Below, piece by piece: positions 1 through 6,716 of a stretch of 64,000 bases of DNA. The position numbers and the translations under genes were made by a program. Source of the DNA: Nonomuraea polychroma (GTDB lineage Bacteria > Actinomycetota > Actinomycetes > Streptosporangiales > Streptosporangiaceae); contig NZ_SAUN01000001.1 of NCBI RefSeq assembly GCF_004011505.1, positions 2,170,001-2,234,000 of the forward strand, in the 5' to 3' direction. Below the pieces are notes generated by a model. The model did no database searches and had not been told where the DNA came from. It was given only the letters and a program-made list of their open reading frames with translations. Every line of letters starts with the position of its first letter. The stretch's first letter is position 1.

Positions 1-331
1 GGAAGACGAGCCGGATGATCTCGGCCGCGGCGATGGTCACGATCGCCAGGTAGTCGGCGCGCAACTGCAGCGTCGGGATACCCATCAGGAGCGCCAGGAG
101 CGCCGCGGCCCCCAGACCGACGAAGATGCCGATCCAGAAGGGCAGGCCGAGTACGACGACCGTGACGGCCAGGCCGTATCCGGCCACGGCCATGAACGCC
201 GCCTGTCCGAAGTTGAGCAGGCCGGTGTAACCGAAGTGGATGTTGACGCCGATGGCGGCCAGGCCGTACACCACGGTCTCCCAGCCGATGGCGGCGTGGA
301 CGGTGGTGGTGAGAATTGTGAGCCAGTCCAT
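1..331 (-). CDS. livM: Branched-chain amino acid ABC permease LivM, partial
   Basis: This is the N-terminal part (about 110 residues) of a LivM-type permease; the gene runs off the left edge. The protein starts MDWLTILTTT and has hydrophobic segments plus the family pattern NIHFGYTGLLNFGQAAFMAVAGY and a loop with PTLQLRADYLA, both typical of LivM. LivM pairs with LivH in the membrane to form the import channel for leucine, isoleucine and valine or related compounds. It follows livH by 12 bases on the same strand, so the two are one operon; the ATPases and binding protein, if present, lie outside the window. The ATG at 331 is the natural start because it gives the short N-terminus of the family. 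Confidence 0.9.
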   Translation of the reverse strand, partial: MDWLTILTTTVHAAIGWETVVYGLAAIGVNIHFGYTGLLNFGQAAFMAVAGYGLAVTVVVLGLPFWIGIFVGLGAAALLALLMGIPTLQLRADYLAIVTIAAAEIIRLVF

Positions 332-343
332 GTGTTACCCCCG

Positions 344-1630
344 TCAGCCGATCCGCTCGCGGCGGCCCAGGATGCCCTGCGGCCGGAAGAGAAGCACGAT
401 GATGAGCACGGCGAGCGCTCCGACGGACTTCAGCTCCGGCGGCACCCACAGCGTGGACACCTGGATGAACACGCCGACCACGAGCGAGCCGACCAGGGCG
501 CCGAAGGCCGTGCCGAGCCCGCCGAGCGTGACGCCGGCGAAGATGAGCAGCAGGATGTCCTGGCCCATCGTGAACTTCAGCGACTGCGACAGGCCGAGCA
601 TGATGCCGGCCAGCGCGGCGATGGCGGCGCCCGCGGTCCAGATGATGCGGATGACCCGGTCGACGTTGATGCCGGAGGAGGCGGCCAGGGCCGGGTTGTC
701 GGCCACGGCGCGCGCCGCCTTGCCGGTGCGGGTCTTCATCAGGGCGATGCCCACGACGACGAGGACCGCGAGCTCGATGCCCATGGCCCAGAAGTTCTTC
801 GGGGCGGCGGTGATCGGGCCGACCGAGATGCCGGCCTGCGAGACGTAGTCGTTGAAGTTCTCGGTCTGGGGGCCGAAGAAGAACTGGATGAGGTTCCGCA
901 GCAGGATCGCCACACCGATCGAGATGATCATCATGGCGATGGTGCCGGTGCCGCGCTTGCGCAGCTGGCCCCAGAACAGGCGGTCCTGGCCGTAACCCAG
1001 GGCGCCGGCGGCAATGACGGCGATCACCGCGGCGGGGATCAGCTGAATGCTGAAGCCGATGTTGAAGGCATAGGCGAGGACCGCGCCGAGCGTGATCAGC
1101 TCGCCGTGAGCGAAGTTGGTCAGGCCGGTCGTGCCGTAGATGAGCGACAGACCGAGCGCGCCCAGGGCGATGATCAGGCCGAGGTTGAGGCCCTCGAACG
1201 TCAGCTGCGCGGCCTGCTGCCAGAACGTGCTGCCGCCGGTGCTCTCCTGCTGCTGCCCCGGGGCCGCCTTCGGCTGCAGCGCGAACAGGACGGTGGAGCA
1301 GTTGTCCTCGTAGACCGTCGGCGTACGGACGTTGTTGCCGCCGCGCACCTCGGCGTTCTGCGGCAGGCTGGCGACATCCAAGGTGACCTTGTACTTGCCC
1401 GGATCCTCAACCTGAACGTCCCAGGTGCCTTGAGCGTTGGTGGTGACTTCCTTGACGGGTTGTCCGCTTTCGGTGGTCACCGCAATTTTGGCGCCGTTCA
1501 CTGGCTGGCCTTGGAGTTTGAGTGTTCCCCTCAGTCCCTGGCAATCGGCGGGACCCGCGTGGGCGGGTCCGGCCAGCAGGAAGACGAGTCCACCCAGGAA
1601 GGCCGTGAACGCGATCACGGCTCTGCGCAA
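344..1630 (-). CDS. livH: LivH-type permease with extracellular beta-sandwich N-terminal domain
   Basis: A 428-residue branched-chain amino acid ABC permease. The C-terminal 290 residues (from about 140) are a normal LivH with about eight membrane segments and the motif GLTNFAHGELITLGA. The first 130 residues are extra: a signal peptide (residues 1-25, ending AGPAHA), then an all-beta stretch with GTLKLQGQPVNGAKIAV and NAQGTWDVQVEDPGKYKVT that looks like a carboxypeptidase-regulatory (Ig-like) domain, with two cysteines that could pair, then a Gln/Ser linker. The normal family length is about 290-300 residues. The start is TTG at 1630, supported by GAGGGAG six bases upstream. It lies 12 bases before livM. 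The extra domain should face the outside and may bind ligand or the binding protein; that is inference. Confidence 0.88.
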   Translation of the reverse strand: MRRAVIAFTAFLGGLVFLLAGPAHAGPADCQGLRGTLKLQGQPVNGAKIAVTTESGQPVKEVTTNAQGTWDVQVEDPGKYKVTLDVASLPQNAEVRGGNNVRTPTVYEDNCSTVLFALQPKAAPGQQQESTGGSTFWQQAAQLTFEGLNLGLIIALGALGLSLIYGTTGLTNFAHGELITLGAVLAYAFNIGFSIQLIPAAVIAVIAAGALGYGQDRLFWGQLRKRGTGTIAMMIISIGVAILLRNLIQFFFGPQTENFNDYVSQAGISVGPITAAPKNFWAMGIELAVLVVVGIALMKTRTGKAARAVADNPALAASSGINVDRVIRIIWTAGAAIAALAGIMLGLSQSLKFTMGQDILLLIFAGVTLGGLGTAFGALVGSLVVGVFIQVSTLWVPPELKSVGALAVLIIVLLFRPQGILGRRERIG

Positions 1631-1748
1631 TGGTGCTCCCTCAAAAAGTTAGGTCAAGGCGGGGTTGTGCCCCTCCAACTCGACACGCGCGCATCGCAGG
1701 CACAACTGGGATGCAATGGCGGGAGCTTATGCCGACGACGCCCGGTTC

Positions 1749-1776
1749 AGTATCGTTCGTCACCAATTAGTGACAA
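1749..1776 (-). promoter_or_regulatory. Predicted promoter of the liv operon
   Basis: Read on the minus strand, TTGTCA (1776-1771) and GATACT (1754-1749) are separated by 16 bases and resemble a SigA-type -35/-10 pair. It would give a leader of about 110 bases before the livH TTG start. Prediction by eye only. Confidence 0.35.
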
Positions 1777-1788
1777 CTGCGTGTCACT
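1769..1788. promoter_or_regulatory. Inverted repeat, possible operator of liv operon
   Basis: AGTGACA (1769-1775) and TGTCACT (1782-1788) are perfect 7-base arms around a 6-base centre. The repeat overlaps the predicted -35 element, the usual position of a repressor site. The regulator is unknown. Confidence 0.35.
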
Positions 1789-1884
1789 CATGTGAGGAAA
1801 CAACGTGGCAGGTCAGGGGCTAAATGAGGGTAGACGCCTGGCCTGGACGGTAAAAAATCCGTAACAATCATCGGGAAATCGTGA

Positions 1885-1965
1885 CGAGCCCGCGGGGCTG
1901 CCTTTGGGGCCATGTAGGGCTTCCCCGGCCGTACACGTTATCTACTAAGCCTCCCCGCGGGCTCG
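1885..1965. repeat. Long-range perfect 13-bp inverted repeat in livH/thioesterase gap
   Basis: CGAGCCCGCGGGG (1885-1897) is the exact reverse complement of CCCCGCGGGCTCG (1953-1965); the 55 bases between could form a second small stem (GGCTT near 1918 with AAGCC near 1947). The 400-base gap 1631-2030 holds this element, the predicted liv promoter and nothing that reads as a gene. It starts 66 bases after the thioesterase stop and could be a terminator, a small structured RNA or a protein-binding site. There is no T-run directly after the stem. Confidence 0.4.
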
Positions 1966-2030
1966 CGTTCGGACCACCGTAGCGACCCGCGGGGCCGGTG
2001 CGCAAAGGATCCGCTCAAGTGACGTAAGGG

Positions 2031-2444
2031 TCAGCGGTCGCGCAGCATGCAGGTAAGGCGGGAGGTGCAGACGCGTCGTCCCTGCTCATCGGTGATCTCG
2101 ATGTCGTACGTCGCCAGAGTACGGCCGCCGTGCAACCTGGTCGCGACACCGGTGACGTACCCGGACGACGCCGCGCGATGGTGGGTCGCGTTGATCTCGA
2201 TGCCCAGCGCGAGACGGTCGGGACCGGCGTGGATGGCGGCGGCCACCGAGCCCAGGGTCTCGGCGAGCACCGCGGATGCGCCGCCGTGCAGCAGTCCGTA
2301 CGGCTGGGTGTTGCCCTCGACCGGCATCCGGCCCACGACCCGCTCCGGGCCGGCCTCGAGGAACTCGATCCCCATGCGCTGGGCCAGAGTGCCGTCGTGC
2401 ATGCCGCTCAGCACAAGGAGATCCTGGGGGTTCGTCTGCGTCAA
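2031..2444 (-). CDS. PaaI-family hotdog thioesterase
   Basis: A 137-residue hotdog-fold acyl-CoA thioesterase of the PaaI/YbdB type. The hallmark is GLLHGGASAVLAETLGS (residues about 50-66), in which the HGG turn and the following acidic residue form the active site. Family members hydrolyse aromatic or DHNA-CoA thioesters; the substrate here cannot be read from sequence. The start is probably TTG at 2444, with GGAG about ten bases upstream; an ATG 14 codons later is the alternative. It is divergent from polA with only 62 bases between the starts, an arrangement often seen in actinobacteria. Cytosolic; no membrane segment. Confidence 0.8.
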   Translation of the reverse strand: MTQTNPQDLLVLSGMHDGTLAQRMGIEFLEAGPERVVGRMPVEGNTQPYGLLHGGASAVLAETLGSVAAAIHAGPDRLALGIEINATHHRAASSGYVTGVATRLHGGRTLATYDIEITDEQGRRVCTSRLTCMLRDR

Positions 2445-2477
2445 AGGGACGTCTCCACTCTTCCGAGCTCAGGTTTT

Positions 2478-2500
2478 CTGTCGCAGTCGCAGACTAGGCT
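2478..2500 (+). promoter_or_regulatory. PafBC-like (RecA-independent damage) promoter of polA
   Basis: CTGTCGCAG (2478-2486), eight bases, then TAGGCT (2495-2500) match the TTGTCRGTG-N8-TAnnnT pattern known for mycobacterial DNA-damage promoters in the core TGTCR and the -10. The -10 ends six bases before the GTG start, so the transcript would be leaderless. The last three bases of the -35 box fit poorly. Confidence 0.45.
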
Positions 2501-2506
2501 GCCTGT

Positions 2507-5197
2507 GTGCCGAAGAGTGAAGTGACCCCCAACCGCCCGTGCCTGTTGCTGCTCGACGGGCATTCGCTGGCCTACCGCGCCTTCTACGCACTGAAGGACG
2601 CCAACCTCATGACCACCGACGGTCAGCACACCGAGGCGGTCTACGGGTTCACCTCGATGCTGACCAACGTCCTGCGCGACGAGCAGCCGACCCACGTGGC
2701 GGTGGCCTTCGACAGGTCGGAGCCGACGTTCCGCCACGAGGAATACTCCGACTACAAGGCCAACAGGAGCGAGACGCCCGAGGACTTCCGCGGCCAGATG
2801 CAGCTCATCTTCGAGCTGCTCGACACCTTCCGCATCCCGCGCCTGTCCAAGGCGGGATTCGAGGCCGACGACCTCATCGCCACGCTCGCCACCCGCGCCT
2901 CCGCGCAGGGCATGAACGTCCTTATCGTCACCGGCGACCGCGACGCGCTGCAGCTGGTCGACGAGCACGTCACCGTCTTGATGACACGGCGCGGCATCAG
3001 CGACATGACCAGGTTCACGCCGGAGGCGGTCGAGGAGAAATACGGCCTGACCCCGGCTCAATACCCGGACTTCGCGGCCCTGCGCGGCGACCCGAGCGAC
3101 AACCTGCTGAGCATCCCCAGCGTGGGGGAGAAGACCGCGGCCAAGTGGGTGCGCGAGTTCGGCTCGCTGACCGCGCTCGTCGACCGGGTCGACGAGGTCA
3201 AGGGCAAGGTGGGCGACAAGCTGCGCGAGCACGTCGCCCAGGTGCTGATGAACCGGCGGCTCACCGAGCTGCTGCGCGACGTCCCGATCGACCTCGAGCT
3301 CGAGGACCTCCAGCAGGGCACGTGGGAGCGCGAGGAGATCAACAAGCTGTTCGACACCCTGCAGATCCGCGGTGAGCTGCGCGAGCGGGTGTTCAAGGTG
3401 CTCGGCACCGGCGAGCAGGAGCCCGACCAGGGCTTCGAGGTGGAGACCGTGCTGCTCGGCCCCGACCGGGTGGCCGGCTGGCTGGCCGCGCTGCCCGAGG
3501 GCCGCACCGGGCTCGCCTTCAAGGGTGTCTACGGCCGAGGCACCGGCCGCATCGACGCGATCGCCATCGCCTCGCCCGCCGGCGCCGCCGCCTACATCGA
3601 CCCCGTCAAGCTCACCGAGGCCGACGAGGCCGCTCTGCGGGCCTGGCTGGCCGACGAGACCAAGCCCAAGGCCGTCCACGACGCCAAGGGGCCCATCCTG
3701 GCCCTGTGGGCGCAGGGCATGGAGCTCCGCGGACTCAGCTGCGACACCGCTCTGGCCGCCTACCTCGCGATGCCGGGGCAGCGCACGTTCGCGCTGGAGG
3801 ACCTGGCGCGCCGCTACCTCAACCGCGACCTGCGGGCGGAGGAGGAGTCCACCGGTCAGGCCGCGCTGTTCGGCGACGACGAGGACGCCCCCGCCAAGGA
3901 CCTCGCGCTGCGCGCCCACGCCGTGCGCGAGCTGGCCGAGGCCCTGGAGCGGTTCCTCGCCGGACGCGGCGGCACCCATCTGATGGGCGAGGTGGAGCTG
4001 CCGCTGCTGAGCGTGCTGGCCGAGATGGAGCGCGCGGGCATCGCCGTCGACAGCGAATACTTCGCCGGCCTGGAGGCCGAGTTCGGCGCCGCGGTCAAGC
4101 ACGCCGTGGAGGAGGCGCACCGCGCCGTCGGCGAGCAGTTCAACCTGGGCTCGCCCAAGCAGCTGCAGGAGATCCTCTTCGTCAAGCTCAACCTGCCCAA
4201 GACGAAGAAGATCAAGACCGGCTACAGCACGGACGCCGACCAGCTCGCCTGGCTCGCCACCCAGACCGACCACGAGCTGCCGACGATCATGCTCCGCCAC
4301 CGCGACCAGCAGAAGCTGCGCACCACGGTCGAGGGCCTGATCAAGGAGATCGGCGACGACCAGCGCATCCACACCACGTTCAACCAGATCATCGCCGCCA
4401 CCGGCCGGCTCTCCTCGGAGAAGCCCAACCTGCAGAACATCCCGATCCGCACCACGGAGGGCCGCCGCATCCGGCAGGGCTTCGTGGTCGGCGAGGGCTA
4501 CGAGACGCTGCTGACGGCCGACTACAGCCAGATCGAGCTGCGCATCATGGCCCATCTGTCGGGCGACGAGTCGCTGATCGCCTCCTTCGAGTCGGGGCAC
4601 GACTTCCACCAGGCCACCGCGGCGCGCGTGTTCGACCTGCCGCCCGAGCAGATCGACGGCGACCTGCGGGCCCGCATCAAGGCCATGAACTACGGCCTGG
4701 CCTACGGGCTGTCCGACTTCGGGCTGGCCGGGCAGCTCAACATCCCGGTGGCCGAGGCGCGGGCGCTGAAGGAGGAATACTTCGAGGAGTTCGGCGGCGT
4801 ACGCGACTTCCTGCACGCGATCGTCGCCCAGGCGCGGACCGACGGCTACACCGAGACGATCATGGGCCGCCGGCGTTACCTGCCCGACCTGACCAGCGAC
4901 AACCGCCAGCGCCGCGAGATGGCCGAGCGGATGGCGCTCAACGCCCCCATCCAGGGGTCGGCCGCCGACATCATCAAGGTCGCCATGCTCCACGTGCACC
5001 AGGCGATCCGCGAGGAGGGGCTGGCCTCCAGGATGTTGCTGCAGGTCCACGACGAGCTCGTGTTCGAGGTGGCGCCCGGGGAGCTGGAGCAGCTGAGGCA
5101 GCTGGTGTGCGACCAGATGAACGCCGCCTACCACCTGCGGGTGCCGCTGGAGGTTTCCGTGGGCGTCGGCCGCACCTGGGAAGACGCCGGGCACTGA
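2507..5197 (+). CDS. polA: DNA polymerase I
   Basis: An 896-residue Pol I that fills repair gaps and removes Okazaki primers. Residues 1-300 are the 5'-3' nuclease (DGHSLAYRAFYAL, FEADDLIATLA, VTGDRDALQL, SVGEKTAAKW). The middle region corresponds to the 3'-5' exonuclease but lacks its acidic metal ligands (GRTGLAFKGVYGRG where DTET is expected), so proofreading should be absent, as in mycobacteria. The polymerase domain has motif A (LTADYSQIELRIMAHLSGDE), motif B (RIKAMNYGLAYGLSDFGLA) and motif C (LLQVHDELVFEV). The aromatic residue of motif B is Tyr729 instead of the Phe of E. coli and Taq. The GTG at 2507 gives the expected N-terminus and sits just after a -10 element. A strong hairpin follows the stop. 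Confidence 0.98.
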   Translation: MPKSEVTPNRPCLLLLDGHSLAYRAFYALKDANLMTTDGQHTEAVYGFTSMLTNVLRDEQPTHVAVAFDRSEPTFRHEEYSDYKANRSETPEDFRGQMQLIFELLDTFRIPRLSKAGFEADDLIATLATRASAQGMNVLIVTGDRDALQLVDEHVTVLMTRRGISDMTRFTPEAVEEKYGLTPAQYPDFAALRGDPSDNLLSIPSVGEKTAAKWVREFGSLTALVDRVDEVKGKVGDKLREHVAQVLMNRRLTELLRDVPIDLELEDLQQGTWEREEINKLFDTLQIRGELRERVFKVLGTGEQEPDQGFEVETVLLGPDRVAGWLAALPEGRTGLAFKGVYGRGTGRIDAIAIASPAGAAAYIDPVKLTEADEAALRAWLADETKPKAVHDAKGPILALWAQGMELRGLSCDTALAAYLAMPGQRTFALEDLARRYLNRDLRAEEESTGQAALFGDDEDAPAKDLALRAHAVRELAEALERFLAGRGGTHLMGEVELPLLSVLAEMERAGIAVDSEYFAGLEAEFGAAVKHAVEEAHRAVGEQFNLGSPKQLQEILFVKLNLPKTKKIKTGYSTDADQLAWLATQTDHELPTIMLRHRDQQKLRTTVEGLIKEIGDDQRIHTTFNQIIAATGRLSSEKPNLQNIPIRTTEGRRIRQGFVVGEGYETLLTADYSQIELRIMAHLSGDESLIASFESGHDFHQATAARVFDLPPEQIDGDLRARIKAMNYGLAYGLSDFGLAGQLNIPVAEARALKEEYFEEFGGVRDFLHAIVAQARTDGYTETIMGRRRYLPDLTSDNRQRREMAERMALNAPIQGSAADIIKVAMLHVHQAIREEGLASRMLLQVHDELVFEVAPGELEQLRQLVCDQMNAAYHLRVPLEVSVGVGRTWEDAGH

Positions 5198-5350
5198 TCG
5201 TCCGCGGGAGGTCGGCCCCGGGACACCGGGCGCCGACCTCCCGCGAGGCCGCCCCGGGACGCCGGGCGCCGCCCTCCGCGAGGCCGCCCCGGACGTCGGG
5301 TGGTGACCTCCCCGCGGCCGGCCCCGGACGCCCGGGCACTGACCGTCCGG
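5183..5350 (+). repeat. Degenerate GC-rich tandem repeats after polA
   Basis: Four or five imperfect units of about 35-45 bases with the core GCCCCGGGACGCCGGGCGCCG repeat through the polA-deacetylase gap. The polA stop region itself (GACGCCGGGCACTGATCG, 5183-5200) resembles the last unit (GACGCCCGGGCACTGACCG, near 5328-5346), so the array appears to include the gene's 3' end. Confidence 0.5.
5203..5245 (+). terminator. polA terminator hairpin
   Basis: A 14-bp perfect stem (5203-5216 with 5232-5245) whose loop forms another 5-bp stem (CCCGG/CCGGG). It begins six bases after the polA stop. There is no T-tract, which is common for high-GC actinobacterial terminators. Confidence 0.6.
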
Positions 5351-5429
5351 ACGGGCGCTCGCGAGCCTTGCGCCACGGGGATCTGCACTACTCTTGAGTG
5401 ACTTTTTCCCCGACGGGCACGGGAGTTTT

Positions 5430-6524
5430 GTGCGGATATCAGCGTCACTCACGCGGATCATCGGCATCGCGAACGCCGTCGTGGTCACCGTGGCGATCAT
5501 CGGTCTGAGCCTCATGCCGTCCGGGGACCGGCCACACGCCAAGGCGCCGCTCGGGGCCAAGGTGCAGGACACCGTCCCGCCCGTCGACCCCACCCCGGTC
5601 GGCCAGCCGCCGGGGGTGGTGGCCACGCCCGAGTTCGCCAGGCAGGTCGGCGCCAACGAGTTAGGCCTGGTGCCGGTCCTGATGTACCACCGGATCCTCC
5701 CCAAGCGGATGGCCTTCCTCGACCGGACGCCCGACCAGCTCAGGAAGGAGCTGGAGAGGCTGGCGGAGAAGGGGTACGTGCCGATCAGCGCCAGGGAGTT
5801 CGCCACCGGCGACATCCACGTGCCGGCGGGCAAGTTCCCGGTGGTGCTGACGTTCGACGACGGGCACCGCAGCCACTTCGCGCTGGACGCGTACGGCAAC
5901 CCCGCTCCCGGCACTGCCGTGGCCGTGATCCAGGACGTGGCCGCCCGATATCCCGGGTTCCGGCCGGTCGCCACGTTCTGGATCAACAAGGAGCCGTTCG
6001 GGCTGCGCGACCACGCCTCCCAGGCGGCCGCCGTACGGTGGCTGGTCGAGCACGGCTACGAGGTGGCCAACCACACCTGGGGCCACCCCAACCTGCGCGC
6101 ACTCAAGACGAAGAGGGTCCGCGAGCAGATCGTCCGGCTCGAACGGCTGCTCAAGAAGCTCGGCGCGCCGCCCTCCAAGACCATGGCGCTGCCGTACGGG
6201 GCGTTATCCCGCGACAGGAAGGCGGCGCGGACCGGATCTTGGGACGGCACACGGTATGATTTCGCCGGCGTGTTCCTCGCAGGAGCCGAGCCCTCGGTTT
6301 CGCCCTACGCGAAAAAATTCGACCGAGGGGCGATCCAGCGGATCCAGAGCAACGGCAAGAAAGGCGAGTGCCGCAAGTGGTGCTCGCAGCACTGGCTGGA
6401 GTGGCTGGACAAGCACCCTGGCGAGCGCTACGTCTCCGACGGGGACCCGGACCGGATCTCCATCCCCCGGAGGGTTAGAGGTAATATCGGCGCCAAGCGA
6501 GGGCTCCAGGTCATCGCCTACTGA
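5430..6524 (+). CDS. Membrane-anchored polysaccharide deacetylase (NodB domain)
   Basis: About 364 residues. One N-terminal hydrophobic segment (IIGIANAVVVTVAIIGLSL) anchors or exports the protein; a proline-rich linker follows; the catalytic NodB/CE4 domain begins near VPVLMYHRI. The signature VVLTFDDGH supplies the catalytic base and metal aspartate, and ANHTWGHPN supplies the two metal histidines (HxxxH). Such enzymes deacetylate N-acetyl sugars in peptidoglycan or other wall polymers outside the membrane. Start GTG 5430 is chosen because GGGAG lies four bases upstream and it directly precedes the hydrophobic segment; an in-frame TTG at 5394 is possible. It stands alone between polA and the rpsA promoter. 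Confidence 0.82.
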   Translation: MRISASLTRIIGIANAVVVTVAIIGLSLMPSGDRPHAKAPLGAKVQDTVPPVDPTPVGQPPGVVATPEFARQVGANELGLVPVLMYHRILPKRMAFLDRTPDQLRKELERLAEKGYVPISAREFATGDIHVPAGKFPVVLTFDDGHRSHFALDAYGNPAPGTAVAVIQDVAARYPGFRPVATFWINKEPFGLRDHASQAAAVRWLVEHGYEVANHTWGHPNLRALKTKRVREQIVRLERLLKKLGAPPSKTMALPYGALSRDRKAARTGSWDGTRYDFAGVFLAGAEPSVSPYAKKFDRGAIQRIQSNGKKGECRKWCSQHWLEWLDKHPGERYVSDGDPDRISIPRRVRGNIGAKRGLQVIAY

Positions 6525-6536
6525 CCGCTCCCCGGA

Positions 6537-6565
6537 TTGACCCCGTGCGTCAGGTCTCATATGCT
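6537..6565 (+). promoter_or_regulatory. Predicted strong promoter of rpsA
   Basis: TTGACC (6537-6542), 17-base spacer, TATGCT (6560-6565): the best SigA-like promoter in the window. Transcription from about 6572 gives an rpsA leader of about 145 bases, long enough for autogenous control by S1. Confidence 0.6.
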
Positions 6566-6716
6566 GATCGCTGCGCTGTGGGCTCGCGCGCGCCTCAGAC
6601 GGAGCGGGCTCGCGCTCGGTCACGTCGATGTCGTAATTCCTCGGCTTGATGCGGAAGAGGGCCTGCCGCGCGTCCGCCACATCGACATCCTGTCCGCGTT
6701 CGGAGCAATTCCACAC

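Noticed and set aside
236..1795. Long plus-strand ORF (519 codons) over livH
   Set aside because: Antisense shadow of livH; Asp/Arg/Gly-rich composition without domains, and GC bias fits the minus-strand frame.
2441..5989. Minus-strand ORF of 1182 codons opposite polA
   Set aside because: Shadow in high-GC DNA; composition of Leu/Val/Gln/His/Arg repeats typical of antisense translation of polA.
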